From Sipunculus nudus (lineage: Eukaryota > Annelida > Sipuncula > Golfingiida > Sipunculidae), in assembly GCA_026874595.1 (NCBI GenBank), contig CM049310.1, positions 83,243,056 to 83,307,055 on the forward strand: a DNA stretch of 64,000 bases, written 5' to 3'. Shown here piece after piece: positions 23,679-35,217 of the stretch. The notes beneath the pieces are model-generated. The model was not told where the DNA came from. It did not search any database and saw only the letters and a list, made by a program, of their open reading frames with translations. Every line of letters starts with the position of its first letter. Position 1 is the stretch's first letter. Position numbers and translations under genes: made by a program.

Positions 23679-23872
23679 CATTGTTGGGTCATAACAGCAG
23701 AGAACCCTAGAAAGGCTCCCTGGCTTGTGAGTCAATCACGGCTGTTAGGCACGTCCTTTCCGTTAAGCCTGCATAGCGCTCATCTTGGGTTCGGACCGCT
23801 TCGGTTGATATTCGAACTCATGATCGCCCGGTCTTCAGACCTGTGCTCTACTTCTAGACCGAGGAAGCTGGT
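23679..23872 (-). repeat. SINE-A, copy 2, reverse orientation
   Basis: Read on the minus strand: a tRNA-like head with GGTCATGAGTTCGAA-like B box (here CATGAGTTCGAATATCAACC), the body with GCAGGCTTAACGGAAAGG, and a 3' end TATGACCCAACAATGG. Fairly diverged from the other copies. Confidence 0.6.
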
Positions 23873-24304
23873 TGCAGACTACAAAACTTGATCATGATCC
23901 TAAAGGATGTATATATACATGGTAGTTCAATACTTATTGGTTAAATATAACATTAGAATATACAGCTTCATTACATGATCTTACACGTGGGCTGACCGGG
24001 ATCCAATCTAGGCCTCAGACACTTGTTAAGCATTAATAATATAGAACACTTATTACCAAAAAATACCTGATAAAGTAAGGGATGTGCCTTGCCTTAATCC
24101 TCTACAAGCGCAAAGTTCAGGAGTCTCGAAATGACTCGCCCTAGGTTTTACATACTCAGCCCAGTGCCTTACTCACAAAATAAACTTTCAGCGACCAAAT
24201 TACAGGGACCTTGTGTACCGGAACTACAGTTGTAATCTCATTAGGAGTACAAAAATGTCAGCAATAATCTGCTTTCTTTGAGTAGATAAAGGAGAAAATG
24301 AAGT
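23873..24304. other. spacer, nothing recognised
   Basis: AT-rich; no supported feature. Confidence 0.45.
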
Positions 24305-24310
24305 TTTATT
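24305..24310 (-). promoter_or_regulatory. poly(A) signal AATAAA for the 24329-24616 frame
   Basis: On the minus strand AATAAA occurs about 20 nt after the stop codon of the candidate terminal exon. The spacing is short, but it fits a compact 3' UTR or a retrocopy. Confidence 0.3.
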
Positions 24311-24328
24311 TCTAATTATCAAGTTCTA

Positions 24329-24616
24329 TTAAATTTGGGTCTCAAAAGGTCTTTTCGTCCGAGGCCCCCAGTCGCTTTTATCAGGCAGTTTCAACGATGG
24401 CACTTCATCAGGGACTTCGATTCGCTCATAGTGAACTGCAAAGGTCCAGCCGTCACGTTCATACACGAGGACGGATACAAGGACTCCCCTGAGGTCAATA
24501 TCATCAGCGGGGCGACAGATGCAAAGTGTCCGCCCCTGACAGAGACTGGGATCGAAGAGTCGAAGGCGCTCAGTTCCTTGTGCATGATAGTTTCCAGGTT
24601 TAAAGGCTGGACAGAA
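24329..24616 (-). CDS. candidate 3'-terminal coding exon, unknown protein
   Basis: On the minus strand a good acceptor (CTGAACTCTTTCTTCAG) ends at 24617. The exon opens in phase 0 with FCPAFKPGNYHAQGTERLRL and runs 95 codons to a TAA, with AATAAA closely following. The composition is protein-like and GC-rich. The same frame is open back to 24682. Opposite-strand and other minus frames (24335-24733 plus; 24915-24391 minus) are also open, so coding strand is not certain. No family recognised. A processed retrocopy is an alternative, given the short distance to the poly(A) signal. Confidence 0.3.
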   Translation of the reverse strand, partial: FCPAFKPGNYHAQGTERLRLFDPSLCQGRTLCICRPADDIDLRGVLVSVLVYERDGWTFAVHYERIEVPDEVPSLKLPDKSDWGPRTKRPFETQI

Positions 24617-24791
24617 CTGAAGAAAGAGTTCAGTGTTGGCCCATTCCAACTGTTGATCTGTAGCGTTAGAACTTCTTTCCAAGCGAATTGTCTATGGAGT
24701 TGGTGTCTTTCAGTGCTTTTGATCATGCTGTGACGTTGTCGATGCCTTTCCTCGAGTCCTTCAAGATCAAAGGCCTTCTTCGAGTCTTGTG

Positions 24792-24820
24792 GTATATATA
24801 TATATATATAAATATATATA
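24792..24820 (+). repeat. (TA)n microsatellite
   Basis: TA repeat with one AA interruption, abutting a pogo/Tigger-like element. Confidence 0.93.
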
Positions 24821-24821
24821 T

Positions 24822-24965
24822 AAAACAGAACCTCGCCCAACGACCAAGTCGGTTTAGCGACCACCTCAAAACAACGCTCTTTATATAAGACCCCGCTTAG
24901 ACGACAATCTCGCAAATGCGACCGATGGTTGTCCCTATGGTGGTCGTTATTTAGAGGGATTACTG
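24822..24965 (+). mobile_element. pogo/Tigger-like MITE
   Basis: Left end ACAGAACCTCGCCCAACGAC; right end GGTCGTTATTTAGAGGGATT followed by ACTG, whose reverse complement starts CAGTAATCCCTCTAAATAAC. Internal GCTTAGACGACAATCTCGC matches 11664-11821. It sits in TA-rich DNA as expected for a TA-target element. Too short to code for transposase. Confidence 0.55.
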
Positions 24966-25949
24966 TCTATATATATATGCAGCATATCCTAAATAACAAA
25001 ACCTCAAACTTGGGCAATATCTTAACAAGTGTTGAAAAGATGTGTTGAAGATGATGAAAAGGGATCACGGAAAAATTAATCGGTAAACATCTAGTACCTA
25101 GATAGATTGGCACCCAGCTAAGTTTTACTGATTTTCACATCATAAGAGCAATGAACAGACCAAATAATTATAACATCTTTGGGTTTAAAATAGACCTCCG
25201 GGTTTTGTACACATGGTTATTTCAGAGACAACACCGGGGCGAAAATAGGGTTAAGTAGATGGAGGAGAGTGGTTGATAATCCATCATGGCCGCCACGTTG
25301 TTTCTATAAACGTCTGTTAGTTTTAACTGTATTTTTTTAATTGATGAGGTGACTTTTGATGAATCATCGCAACACGTTCACACCTGCCACGTAACCGAGA
25401 CACCTAAACGGGTCTTCGAGACCTGCGCCAGTATTTGGTTTTCTTCTTTATTAAACCACGGACGAGTACCTCATCTGCTTAAATCAATTGTTTCTTTCTC
25501 TTCAACCAATTAACATAATTTTTATGTTTGTTAGAATGAAAGCCCGTATCGTCAGTTATCAGATTTACCCAGCTGTCACCTTTGAATGGTATATGGAGGT
25601 ACCATTTTGGTTTTATGTAAGCTGGTGCCGTCTATCTGATTAAAATACCCACTTCATTAATTAAAAAGGGTAATAATTAGCAAAAGCAATGTAACGATGC
25701 TAATTTATCTATGATCGTAAAGGGACATGGACACAAAATGAGCTTGTTTGATATGATTAATATATCCATGGCCTGTTGGAATGGTTACAAACTTGGTATA
25801 ACAAACAAGATTCAAAACATACACGCTTATGACCAGATTATTTGTCCTTTTTTTTACTACTGAAATTAATTGTCAGTATTTTGAATATATATTCAATATC
25901 TCAGTGGTCGCCTAATTTTTTTCTTACTATGTTTGAAGTGATATTTGGG
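24966..25949. other. AT-rich spacer; possible MITE end
   Basis: TAAAGGGACATGGACACAAA at about 25716 resembles the AAAGGGACAT-type termini of TTAA elements (compare 45001), but I cannot find its other end. Nothing else supported. Confidence 0.3.
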
Positions 25950-25955
25950 TTTATT
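25950..25955 (-). promoter_or_regulatory. poly(A) signal AATAAA
   Basis: AATAAA on the minus strand, about 62 nt beyond the TAA stop of the candidate terminal exon at 26017-26281; normal spacing for a short 3' UTR. Confidence 0.35.
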
Positions 25956-26016
25956 TAATTTGTAAATGTATTATTCCATGAATACATCGTTTGAAATAAC
26001 ATTAAGATTTTTGTAA

Positions 26017-26281
26017 TTATGCCTTGGCCTTTTGTTCTTGCTGAATGTTACTTCGTAAATCACTGCATTCATCTTCTTCAGTCATTGATGAACAAACTCT
26101 TTCCGCAGTTCTTATCACAAAGCCATTGCTCATATAAATGACTTGCGGGCATTTGTTTGATCTGAGGATTTTCATTATGTCAAAGATCAAACCGGCCACA
26201 TCAAAGTCTTTGCATGCCTTTTGCGTGCCTTGACGTTTCCCTTCACAAGTCCTGCTTAAGAATGGAGCATGGCACAAATAT
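26017..26281 (-). CDS. candidate 3'-terminal exon of a Cys-rich protein
   Basis: Minus-strand frame ending in TAA at 26017. The best-fitting acceptor is CAGTTTTACACAG just before 26281; an alternative AG lies 11 nt upstream (CTTGCCAG). The encoded part starts YLCHAPFLSRTCEGKRQ, contains six cysteines, and ends ...SNIQQEQKAKA. Codon-level composition is protein-like and GC exceeds the flanks. Using the acceptor at 26281, the exon begins with the third base of a codon, which fits the two leftover bases of the exon at 27838-27935 and makes a Lys codon. An AATAAA follows at 25950. Six or more cysteines suggest a secreted or extracellular part; no family recognised. Confidence 0.38.
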
Positions 26282-27837
26282 CTGTGTAAAACTGGCAAGA
26301 TACACTTTTTAGTTTTCTTTATGAGTGAAATTTGTCAGCTCCAATATCTGTCAGAACACAGAAGGAAAGTTATAACAAAGGCGGGTTGTTTCAGAAATCG
26401 AACTGTCAAGCTTGTTTGGCTTCATTTTTAAGGCCGATTCCAAAAGTTTTCACTCAACCAAAGTGTGTGTAAACATCTATTTTCTGTAAGAATACACATC
26501 AATAACCAACCACTAGTGCGTCACCATCTATCCGAGGTTGACCGCTCCTGTTTGAGAACCATAACATTTGTCACACAGTCACCTGACATTAACCCTCTTA
26601 AATATTTTCTCACAAAAGGATGCGCCATTCAGGAACACACGCAAACATTTCAAACATATCTTTTGACAGTCCCGATTGATCTATATTATATATAAGGTCA
26701 GGGACGAAGGAAAACCATGTTCAATTTATAATTCAAAGTAAGACCACATCGTGTTTAATTTCGAAGCTCGGAGGGAATAAATGTCCAGTCACTCTTCAGT
26801 ATTATCTGTTCTAGTCATGGAAACATAACTCGGTAGGTTTCCTAAGTTGACCGATTGGGCCTATTGTAGCCATTCTGAAAGGTGCACTGCAATGGCCCTC
26901 CTCAAAGTCACAACGACATAACTCCTAATATAATACTAATATTATGCAAGAGGTCAGCTTATCAAACACATGAGCGTTACATATAACAGAACAAAACTGA
27001 ACACAACTCCGATGTTTAAAGTGAATATAGGTTGTCTCTGCAATCGTATAGGTTTTAAAACATGGTAATTAGCTACACAGAGAGGTAGTCGAACGGCTTA
27101 TTTGCAAAGTCACAAAGGTTGTCCCTACACAGCCTCCACACCAGGTCAATATCGCCGTAGCATAAAAAAGGTCATTTGCTGAAGTAGGGTTTTGCGTACT
27201 AAGCCCGACTCCGGACCAATATCTGGCCATTTTTTATCTTTAACACTGAACAACATGAGATCGTCAATCCCTAGGTCTTCAAGGCTTCTTTAAATTTTCA
27301 TTCCTCCTAATTTATCCAGATCACCCGGTTGCATCATTTTAAAATAACCACAACAGGCATCACTGCATGGTTCATAATATTTACAACTTCATTCTGGAAA
27401 TAACTCTTTTACTTTACATCACCAAGCAAACGCGCGCATAAACATATTTTATCCATGCCGCGTCACCGATAAAACAGGAGCGGAACAAGGGAACTCTTTT
27501 TTTAAGGGTTTCAGACCGTTGTTTGCGGCCTGGACCCCCTTTTCTTGACCTGGGGACCTTTCCTGTTTACAGCTTTATCATAAGTCCTCTTGGGTTGGAC
27601 CCCCCTCTCTTTTTTTAATCCTGGATCCCCTCTGTATTACACCGCGATATAGATCCAGTGTTTAGCAAACTATAAATATGTTTCACGTTCAGTTAAATCG
27701 GAATTGATATTGTCGATGCATGCCCTATCATTGGTCCATTTACTTAATTTATGTACATCTCAATTCCAGCGTAAGATAGCCAGATTTCGGCGGAAAAGTG
27801 TAAGCATGGGTTGGTGGAGGGTTATCATTGGCATTAC
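26282..27837. other. possible intron; spacer
   Basis: If the two flanking exons belong together, this is their 1.56-kb intron (minus strand). It holds no identified repeat except a possible hAT-like relic at about 27473-27640, with CAGGAGCGGAACAAGG on the left and AATCCTGGATCCCCTCTG on the right. Confidence 0.3.
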
Positions 27838-27935
27838 TTAAATAGCTCCTCTGTGTGGAGAATGTCTCCGCAATATTCCCCACAGCGAATTCTGGGTAAC
27901 CGCTGGTATTGCCTGCCCGTCGACGCAAATGGGTG
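27838..27935 (-). CDS. candidate internal exon, partner of 26017-26281
   Basis: Strong minus-strand acceptor (TCTGGCTCTATACGCCAG) and a usable donor (TATTTAA|GTAATG). The 98-bp exon encodes HPFASTGRQYQRLPRIRCGE, then YCGDILHTEELF, plus two bases. The phases fit the next candidate exon. The frame is also open upstream to 28073, so the exon may really start there (MMMEKPSKSLWEKLSQTNRL...). Two cysteines are added to the six downstream. Unknown family. Confidence 0.3.
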
Positions 27936-28148
27936 CTGGCGTATAGAGCCAGAACCAAGAAGGAACCATTGAACGTCAGATGTTCGACAGCCTTTTCTCG
28001 GAGAATGTTTATTCAGGCGGTTGGTTTGACTTAGTTTTTCCCATAAGGATTTGCTAGGTTTCTCCATCATCATAGGTACCGGAAGATCAGCTATAACAAA
28101 ATATGTGGTCGGTCCAGGTTACAGGAAACTGTAAACTCTGCCCTACGT

Positions 28149-28580
28149 TAATGGGGCCTATTCCGACATCTGACGTCTATTAATTAAAGATAATCCCTTG
28201 ATCTCCCTTTATGAAAGGACCGCATACAAACTGTTCATTTTGTTTAAGTTCACGTGTTTATAACATGTGGGGTGGGGCAAAATAATCCAAACAAGGGCAT
28301 CTGATGGCATTCACGTGAACCAGAGTTTCGCAAAGAGCGTTTTGCATTAAGTGACCTTAAACCTTCGCACTTAAGAAAACAACCACCTCAATTTATATTT
28401 ATTTGCCGCTTGTCAACATTGCTGTGTTTTTCTAACATCTGTCTACTTACAACTCCTGCATTCCTGGCAGAGGCCTTTTAAGAACCTTTCAGCAATTACG
28501 CAGAGTTCGTTAATATGTAGACAGATTAAGCCGGAAGTCACATACATTCTGTAGATAAGGTAACTGGATAGCTGGCTTAA
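28149..28580 (+). mobile_element. TTAA-flanked MITE, copy 2
   Basis: TTAA at 28149-28152 and 28577-28580. Left terminus TGGGGCCTATTCCGACATCT, right terminus GATAGCTGGC. Shares with copy 1 GACGTCTATTAATTAAAGAT, AACCAGAGTTTCGCAAAGAG, TGACCTTAAACC and GCTGTGTTTT, in order and spacing. Confidence 0.75.
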
Positions 28581-29360
28581 ACATGACTTGCTACTCCTGT
28601 TTAAAAATAAAATATTTACAGTGAAAAGGAAGCTTCATAAGTTCAAAACATGACATTTTATACTGCCTGCTTTGTAGTTTCTTATTAACTGGTATACTGA
28701 ACGCTGTCAATGTATGAATCAATGGTTACTATGTTAAGTAGGGAGGCAGTTCTCCTTAATCCCGTGGTCCAAGGATGCGTACCTGGGCCTCGGGGCCTCC
28801 TGGCTGATTGCATCGACTGCAGGGGCCGTCAGAACTGATCTGTCACTTCCTTATAGCATTATAACACAATAATGCTCATAATAACGACATCAGGTAACAT
28901 AAGCTGGCAGTTAGCGTGTCCTGGATGCCGTGAATTATTTTTACATTTACCTAACTAAATTAACAATGTGAAATATCGTAAAAAGTGCTTGGTCCTGTTG
29001 CCGAGTCTAAAATATTGTTAACAATTGTTGTAAAATATATACAGGGAGCATAATGCTTTTACTGTGTTCTATTTGAATACGTACTGACTGAAATATGTGG
29101 TTTTATATGAAATATGTGGTCTGTTATCGGAGTTATGTAATTATGATGCTGACTATTAATTACTACATGCATGTTAGGGTTCCCCCTCTTCTGAGAGAAA
29201 GATATAAATGATATAAAAAATAAAATAAAAAAAATAATGCCCAATTGCAAGCAGGATGTCACAAACCGTGGCTCTGGTGATGAAGGTATAAGGTCAGCAA
29301 ACATGTGAACTACCCAACATACTTCAAAGCGAGGTTTGCTGCGTGTGGCTCCCAGGGCGG
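28581..29360. other. spacer between two MITE copies
   Basis: No supported feature. A minus frame ending at 29059 runs into the next MITE and has no motif. Confidence 0.4.
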
Positions 29361-29794
29361 TTAAAAGGGGCCTATTCCGATATCTCACGTCTTTTAAGGG
29401 AAACTATTCCGATATCTCACGTCTACTAACTAAAACTAATCATTTGAACCTTTTATAAAAAAACATGCAAGGAAATGCCAGTTTAACGGCACACAGGCTG
29501 TCCATTATGTCTATGTGTTTATAACATTGGGGGAATACAAATGGCGTTTTACAACTAATGAGCCCCCAGGTTTCGTACATCTGCAACATACAACCATAGG
29601 TAACATGTTTTATCAGTTGTCAACAAAGCTGTTTTTACAAAAAGTTTTTAATTATACAAACTCGTACATCTGGCACAAATGCGTTACAAGAACTTTTCTT
29701 AACAAGAATTACCAAAGGTATATTAATATATACGCAGCGTAAGCCAGAAATCATATAAATGCTTTAGATAATGTAGGTTAACAGCTGACTTTAA
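29361..29794 (+). mobile_element. TTAA-flanked MITE, copy 3
   Basis: TTAA at 29361-29364 and 29791-29794. Left terminus AAGGGGCCTATTCCGATATC, right terminus ACAGCTGACT. The left terminal ~30 bp is duplicated: TATTCCGATATCTCACGTCT recurs 32 bp on, and the second repeat is also preceded by TTAA (about 29395). GAACCTTTTATAAAAAA and GCTGTTTTTACAAA match the other copies. Confidence 0.72.
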
Positions 29795-31436
29795 ATACCA
29801 GAATTGTTACGTTCATTTCAGGTACGTTTATTCAACAATATCATGCACCATTTATCTCTAACTTGAAGGTACAAACAGATAACAGAGACGGAATTTTAGA
29901 AATACATAGATATAATTCAATGCTGAAACTTGCAATAGTCGTAGTTGTTGTAAACATGACAAAAATTTTTCTAAAAAATGTTGTGACTTCAATTTGTCTC
30001 TTTCGACACTTTTATGGGGAAACTAACAGCTTGACGGAAGGATTGTTTCACTTTTTCCCCCATTTCCCTCCTTTTTTCTTAAAACACAATTATCATTTAG
30101 AAACCAGTCTTTGAAAACAGGCGCCACTGGCAATTATCTTAATAAACTGATGGTACCGGAAGTCGAGCTTGAGGCACCCGAGTCATTTTCAGAAGATATA
30201 ACAGAGGAAGTTAATTTAATTTAATGAAAATAACCGCATGTAAGATTGATAAACTGTGTCATTTAATATTTTTCCTGTAGCATTTCATATCGGGTAATAG
30301 GATGGGCTTGAGGTTTATGTTATTAGCACTATGGCGGCGCAAGCTATAAAATCAGTTAATACCTGTGCGTTTTGGTTGATGTATGGCGCAGGCGAGACCC
30401 AAGGCTGTATTCAGCGCTGGGTAATATCTCCTCAAATACCGTGTCTTAAGCCCGTGGTGCGATAACATTCAGTAAATATATTTGGTTTATTTATCAGTAA
30501 TACCAATGATGAGATCAAATTTGATCCCTCGTCGTGACAAAACCTCGCGCTAACGAGATCCCGCGAGAAGTACGCCCTCGGTTAATTTACTTCTTCAATG
30601 TGAAACTGGAAATTGTGGCACCTCAGGGAATTTTAACTGAAATGTTACAAAGCCAAGGGACAATAGAATAGAGCTAGTCGAGTAGATTTCAATTTCTTTT
30701 GATGGAAGGTGATTCCCATCAGACCGCTACATTTTCACAATTACACAGACTGTTATATGTAAGTGGAAAACACGCTGCGTGACTTTTTTTAATGAATGTG
30801 CTATATTTGCACCATTCATCTAGACAAAGCGCCAATTATGCTTTACTGTTCTCCGTACATACATAATTCATTAACTGGCTTGTCCCTTCTGAAACTAACC
30901 TATTTTTAAAAAGAACTGTGACGGCAGCGGTTTCTGTTTTCGGTTGGCACAAACACAAATATGACAAAGCTCCTGTTAGTGATATCGTTATGCTTAATCA
31001 AAAGTCTTAAATGTTCGGAAATTAGCAAAAATAACTGTAAAAGGCACAATGAATTATTAATTATGATTCAAATTTAGTTACTTTTCATAGCTTGTTGTTG
31101 ACAATTGCGATCTATCAAATACCCAGTAAAACCATTAGCGGTCTACGTACATACAAATGTACTCAGCTAGGTACGTTTAAGACACATTATAATGAAGAGA
31201 ATTGGGATGAATTGCAGATTAACACAAACGATTCAAAAGGGAATAATATTATTGTAATGTAGTGTGTTTACCGGATCAGTAACCCTATTTTTCTTGGTAT
31301 ATTGAGAAGATATAATTCATCATTCGTCCATAGCGATAAAGTTTCCAGAAATGTCTTAAATAAAACTATAGGTGTCTGTATTCGCAGAGCGACCGTGTGT
31401 AAACGTTGTTCAATTTAACTCACGGAATCTCCTGTA
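29795..31436. other. AT-rich spacer, nothing recognised
   Basis: Short frames only (e.g. 29863-30114). No repeat family or exon-like segment supported. Confidence 0.42.
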
Positions 31437-31615
31437 AATTTAAGGGCATTTCGGGAATGGGCCAATGAAAAATCGATTAAAATTTGGTATGGAAGCAGGC
31501 ATATGATCAGGATTCACAAATGTACAGTCACGTATTCACCGATAAACCTGGGAGTATGAGCCGAATTAGTGAATGAAAACACTAATAGGGACCCCCACAT
31601 GGCGGAGACTTCTAT
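31437..31615 (-). repeat. R2 interspersed repeat, partial, reverse orientation
   Basis: Minus-strand reading has GTGTTTTCATTCACTAATTC, ACATTTGTGAATCCTGATCA and CATTGGCCCATTCCCGAAAT, matching the middle of R2. Confidence 0.6.
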
Positions 31616-32158
31616 TCCTTAGAATGAAAAGACCCAGTTTAAGTATGGTTCAACGATTTAGTTCTCAATTACATCAAAAAAGAAAGATAAGATCGAAAAC
31701 TCATTATATTAATTGGACTTTCATATCAAAACATGTCAAGTCACCGCACAATTAGTTGATTATCTCAATACTGATTAGAAGTCTGTTTAACTGACTCCGG
31801 ATAATGGACCCATCACTTGATTGCATGTAACAGAAAAGTATTGGTGAAATCAGACGCGGAAGAGAAGTAATACCACCCCAGTTGATTAATTTGAAATTAT
31901 CCTAATTAGTTGATTTAATGAACAGCATTGGGAGTTATTCGAAAACTAAGGTGAATTCTAGGGGTTATTATGCTCAGCGCTTCTGGGGACCAATCCCCGC
32001 GTATGAGTAACAATACCATCAGAAATTGTTAAGATTCACCACTAGGAGGAGCGTATTGATTGATTTCTAAACCCATCAGTTGAAGAATTCATGTTTTGTC
32101 AAGATTACGCCCAGCGTATACGTTTCATAATTTGGCCAAGCCTAGCGTACAAGTTACG
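31616..32158. other. spacer, nothing recognised
   Basis: AT-rich; the final ~60 bp may belong to the inverted-repeat element that follows. Confidence 0.4.
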
Positions 32159-32617
32159 AAATTTGGATACGATACGATATTGTAATTTCCTATCGCAACG
32201 TCGTATCGTAAATACCCAAGATCCGTGTCGTATTTCCAACGTACATTATACGAATTACGTGCAAAAGGGATCATTACATCAAATACTGATTAGCAACATG
32301 GCTGCCAATGAAACAGTTGGTTCTATATATCGCAGAAAATTGGCTTTATCCGCTACGTAGCCTAATTATCAGGTAGCGATGAAGAGGATCTACCGGACGG
32401 GAGAAGAGGAGATTCTTGGTATGGCTTTCGCTCATGAGGCGGAATTACGATTGCCAGTTACGATACGAAAATTTTGAACATGCTCGAAAAAATACGATAC
32501 AATACGAAACCAAGATCGTAGGACTTCGTATCGTATCTCAATATACACGTTGGATACAAGCCAAGAAGCCAGAATTTCTTGTCGCATCCTGCTTCGTATC
32601 ATATCGTATCCAAATTT
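32159..32617. mobile_element. inverted-repeat element rich in CGTATCG motifs
   Basis: A perfect 16-bp inverted repeat, AAATTTGGATACGATA (32159-32174) and TATCGTATCCAAATTT (32602-32617), bounds the core. CGTATCGTA, TACGATACGA and variants recur in both orientations next to each end, while the middle ~150 bp is free of them. The true ends may lie outside the 16-mers. Non-autonomous element; superfamily unknown. Confidence 0.5.
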
Positions 32618-33430
32618 CCGCTTTTTTCTTATCGTGATGTGTTTGTTGAAATAAGATATCACAATACGAGATATTATACGATCTTGACTTTGTATGGTAT
32701 CAGTTTGTATTAAGTTTTACAATGGGGTACCTCAAAATTTGACTTCATTATTAATCACGGTAAACGGCTTTCGCATATCAGTGCCAACTTGTGTTCATTT
32801 AGTGAAATTCGATGTTTGGGTGAGGCATTAAGACTTGATTATATCTATGTATATTCTTATACATTTGAATGGATTGCCAACGAGAATACAAAGTTTAACT
32901 GCGTTGAGCTAAAATATAATTAAAGCTAATGTTTTATCAATAAGATATTTTAAACTTTTAAATCGTTAAAATGTTGAATACTCGGTGGCGCTTAGAAGCA
33001 AACGTGGTAGTTACCGTAAACAATAATAATATGGTTCAACAGTATTGTGTGTCGGGCTTACTAATTAAAAGCAAAAGTAAAATAGATCTAAACAATGGTG
33101 AGCAGTCATTGTGAATAACTATTTTGCCTTTTGCATCTGTGGTTAAAAAGAAAACTTAAAAAACCTGTGACATTTTTAAAGAACAATGAGTTGAGACAAT
33201 GACAACATTGTGTTCCATGGTCTCCACACGAAAACATCATAAACAATGAATGAATAACAAAAGGGGTTCGCCACACGGCCCTCTGACAATTTGGTCTTAA
33301 TGGAATGCCAAAAGACCGTAAAGATTTGAAGGATACTGCTGGTGAAACCTGGAAGCGGTGGAATCTGTATAATTTTCATAATATTAAAAACATGATCATG
33401 TCCACCCGGGAGCTTTAAAAGGCCTCATAC
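32618..33430. other. AT-rich spacer, nothing recognised
   Basis: No supported feature. Confidence 0.45.
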
Positions 33431-33535
33431 TTTCCCGTTAATAGTTTTTACCGCTAGTCCATTGTCATCCTTTTCCTTCATAGTCGCACTGATAACCACT
33501 GAAATAATTTTCCCAAAGCACGCGCTTCTTGTAGC
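33431..33535 (-). CDS. candidate 35-codon exon, phase 0-0, unknown
   Basis: On the minus strand, ATGGCGAACAG precedes 33535 and GGGAAA|GTATGA marks the donor after 33431. The 105-bp piece is open in phase 0 and encodes ATRSACFGKIISVVISATMK, then EKDDNGLAVKTINGK. The acceptor lacks a strong pyrimidine tract close to the AG. The frame is open upstream to 33661. No family recognised. Confidence 0.22.
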
Positions 33536-34048
33536 CTGTTCGCCATTATTAATTAAAGTTTGAGCATTTACAAACGCAGAAACAGAATCGTAATATAATT
33601 TATTCCTTTGAAACCGTCTATTTCCTTTTTTTACCAGGAAGAACCAACAAGATATAACCACGTGACATTATCTAAAGAGTCGACGCGTATTGTTATGTCC
33701 TGAATGGGGTCCAGACTGGCACCTTAGTAACGATGCTGGTCGCCATATCTGTCCATAAAGGCATAACAAAGATGAGACAAACCATTAGGGTAGTTGGCAG
33801 ACCACATCACCAAGTGCGCTCCCACATGGGCAGATTGAAGCAAAGTGCTTACTTTTACTTAAAGGTCAGCGACCACAGGGGAGACCCAGCCGTAAAACCT
33901 TCATAGGATGCCCAAATCAACCGGCCCACTGTAGCTTAGCGAGTTATATGCTTTAACAGAATACGGAATATTCAGAGGCGTCAATTTATTTTCAAGTTTA
34001 AAGAGATGAATCAAAGGGGTAGTTTTGAGCATTTTTTTGTGAATCTAT

Positions 34049-34051
<3 letters not shown>
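33536..34051. other. spacer, nothing recognised
   Basis: No supported feature. Confidence 0.42.

Positions 34052-34095
<44 letters not shown>
34052..34095 (+). repeat. (AT)n microsatellite
   Basis: About 22 AT units. Confidence 0.96.
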
Positions 34096-34097
<2 letters not shown>

Positions 34098-34872
34098 CGT
34101 GTGAATCTTATTATATTCAAAATATTACAACCAAGTAAGAGATTATTAAAAAAACACTTTTTTATAAACCTATACGAATTTTGAAATATCTGATTATTTA
34201 TATATTTAATATTTATATTTAAACCCTAAAATATTTCAGATATTACGACCATGTATGAGTTTACAAGATTTGGTCAAACAGAAAGGCAAGAGTCTCTGAT
34301 TCTAATTATTGACATATATTTATATTACATTTATTATCGCCCCCTTGCAAAAAAGTGTGTATATGGGAGGTTGGGGTTGGTATATACCCCAATCCTTCTT
34401 TGTATTGACGCCAATGCATATTTTACGATGTCTTTAAGAAGTAAGGTTGATTGGGAAGCATTTTTTTGCCTCGAGAACTTGTTATCATGAGGACGACCGA
34501 AGGAAGAATATTGAAAGAGAACAAAAAGCACACGATGGAAATTTTAATTTTATTAATGTATTACACGTGCTGTTACATTGGGGTAGGTATTACGGCTTTA
34601 AATGTGATCTCTAGTGCATTTGGAGGAAGGCTTTGACGCTTTCATTTTCACTGATATGGAAAGGAAAAGATTTACAGGCTGAAAACATGCAAGACTAATT
34701 CATAAACTAAATAATGTACAGCTTATGAATTCAATTTCGGTTTGGGACTTCGTGACAGCACTCTCTTGTTATTTCATATGTAATGGTGTCACCCAGGCCT
34801 GGTGTTTACCATACCTGCGGGTTCTGATTATAATTTTCTGGGATTAAATACCGAGAAACTTCCTCCATTTGA
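34096..34872. other. spacer with a possible MITE relic
   Basis: 34290-34420 carries TATTATCGCCCCCTTGC on the left and TTGTATTGACGCCAATGC on the right; the latter resembles the terminus at about 22525-22545. A decayed hAT-like MITE is possible. Confidence 0.3.
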
Positions 34873-35021
34873 ATGATACACGCCTCTTGGACACAGCCTT
34901 CCCATTAAGCGTGCAGACCGCTTACCTGGGTTGGGGGGAGGCATTTAAAATCTCTCCGCTCCTTAGCTGCCATTTGAACTAACGACCGAGTCCTGTGTTT
35001 CCCCCCTAGACAACAGAAGCA
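34873..35021 (-). repeat. SINE-A, copy 3, reverse orientation, truncated
   Basis: Minus-strand reading shows the decayed tRNA-like head (GGACTCGGTCGTTAGTTCAA) and the body block CTGCACGCTTAATGGGAAGG. The 3' end seen in the other copies is missing. Confidence 0.5.
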
Positions 35022-35217
35022 TACCGGTTAGAGCTAATTCCTACATCAATGATACAAGCCGTGACATAGTGGGATGGAACTATTTGCACGTAGATATATA
35101 TTTACAAGACAAACAAGGCAGAACATTCATGATATATACTCTCTGGAAATATTTTGGATAACAAACGAATCTGCTGTCAACTGTTAAGGTATCTAGTAAG
35201 GAATCAACCGATTGAGA

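Noticed and set aside
26017-27935. Insulin- or relaxin-like peptide precursor
   Set aside because: The candidate has many cysteines, but their spacing fits neither a B-chain (CG..L) nor an A-chain (CC...C) pattern, and no signal peptide is visible.
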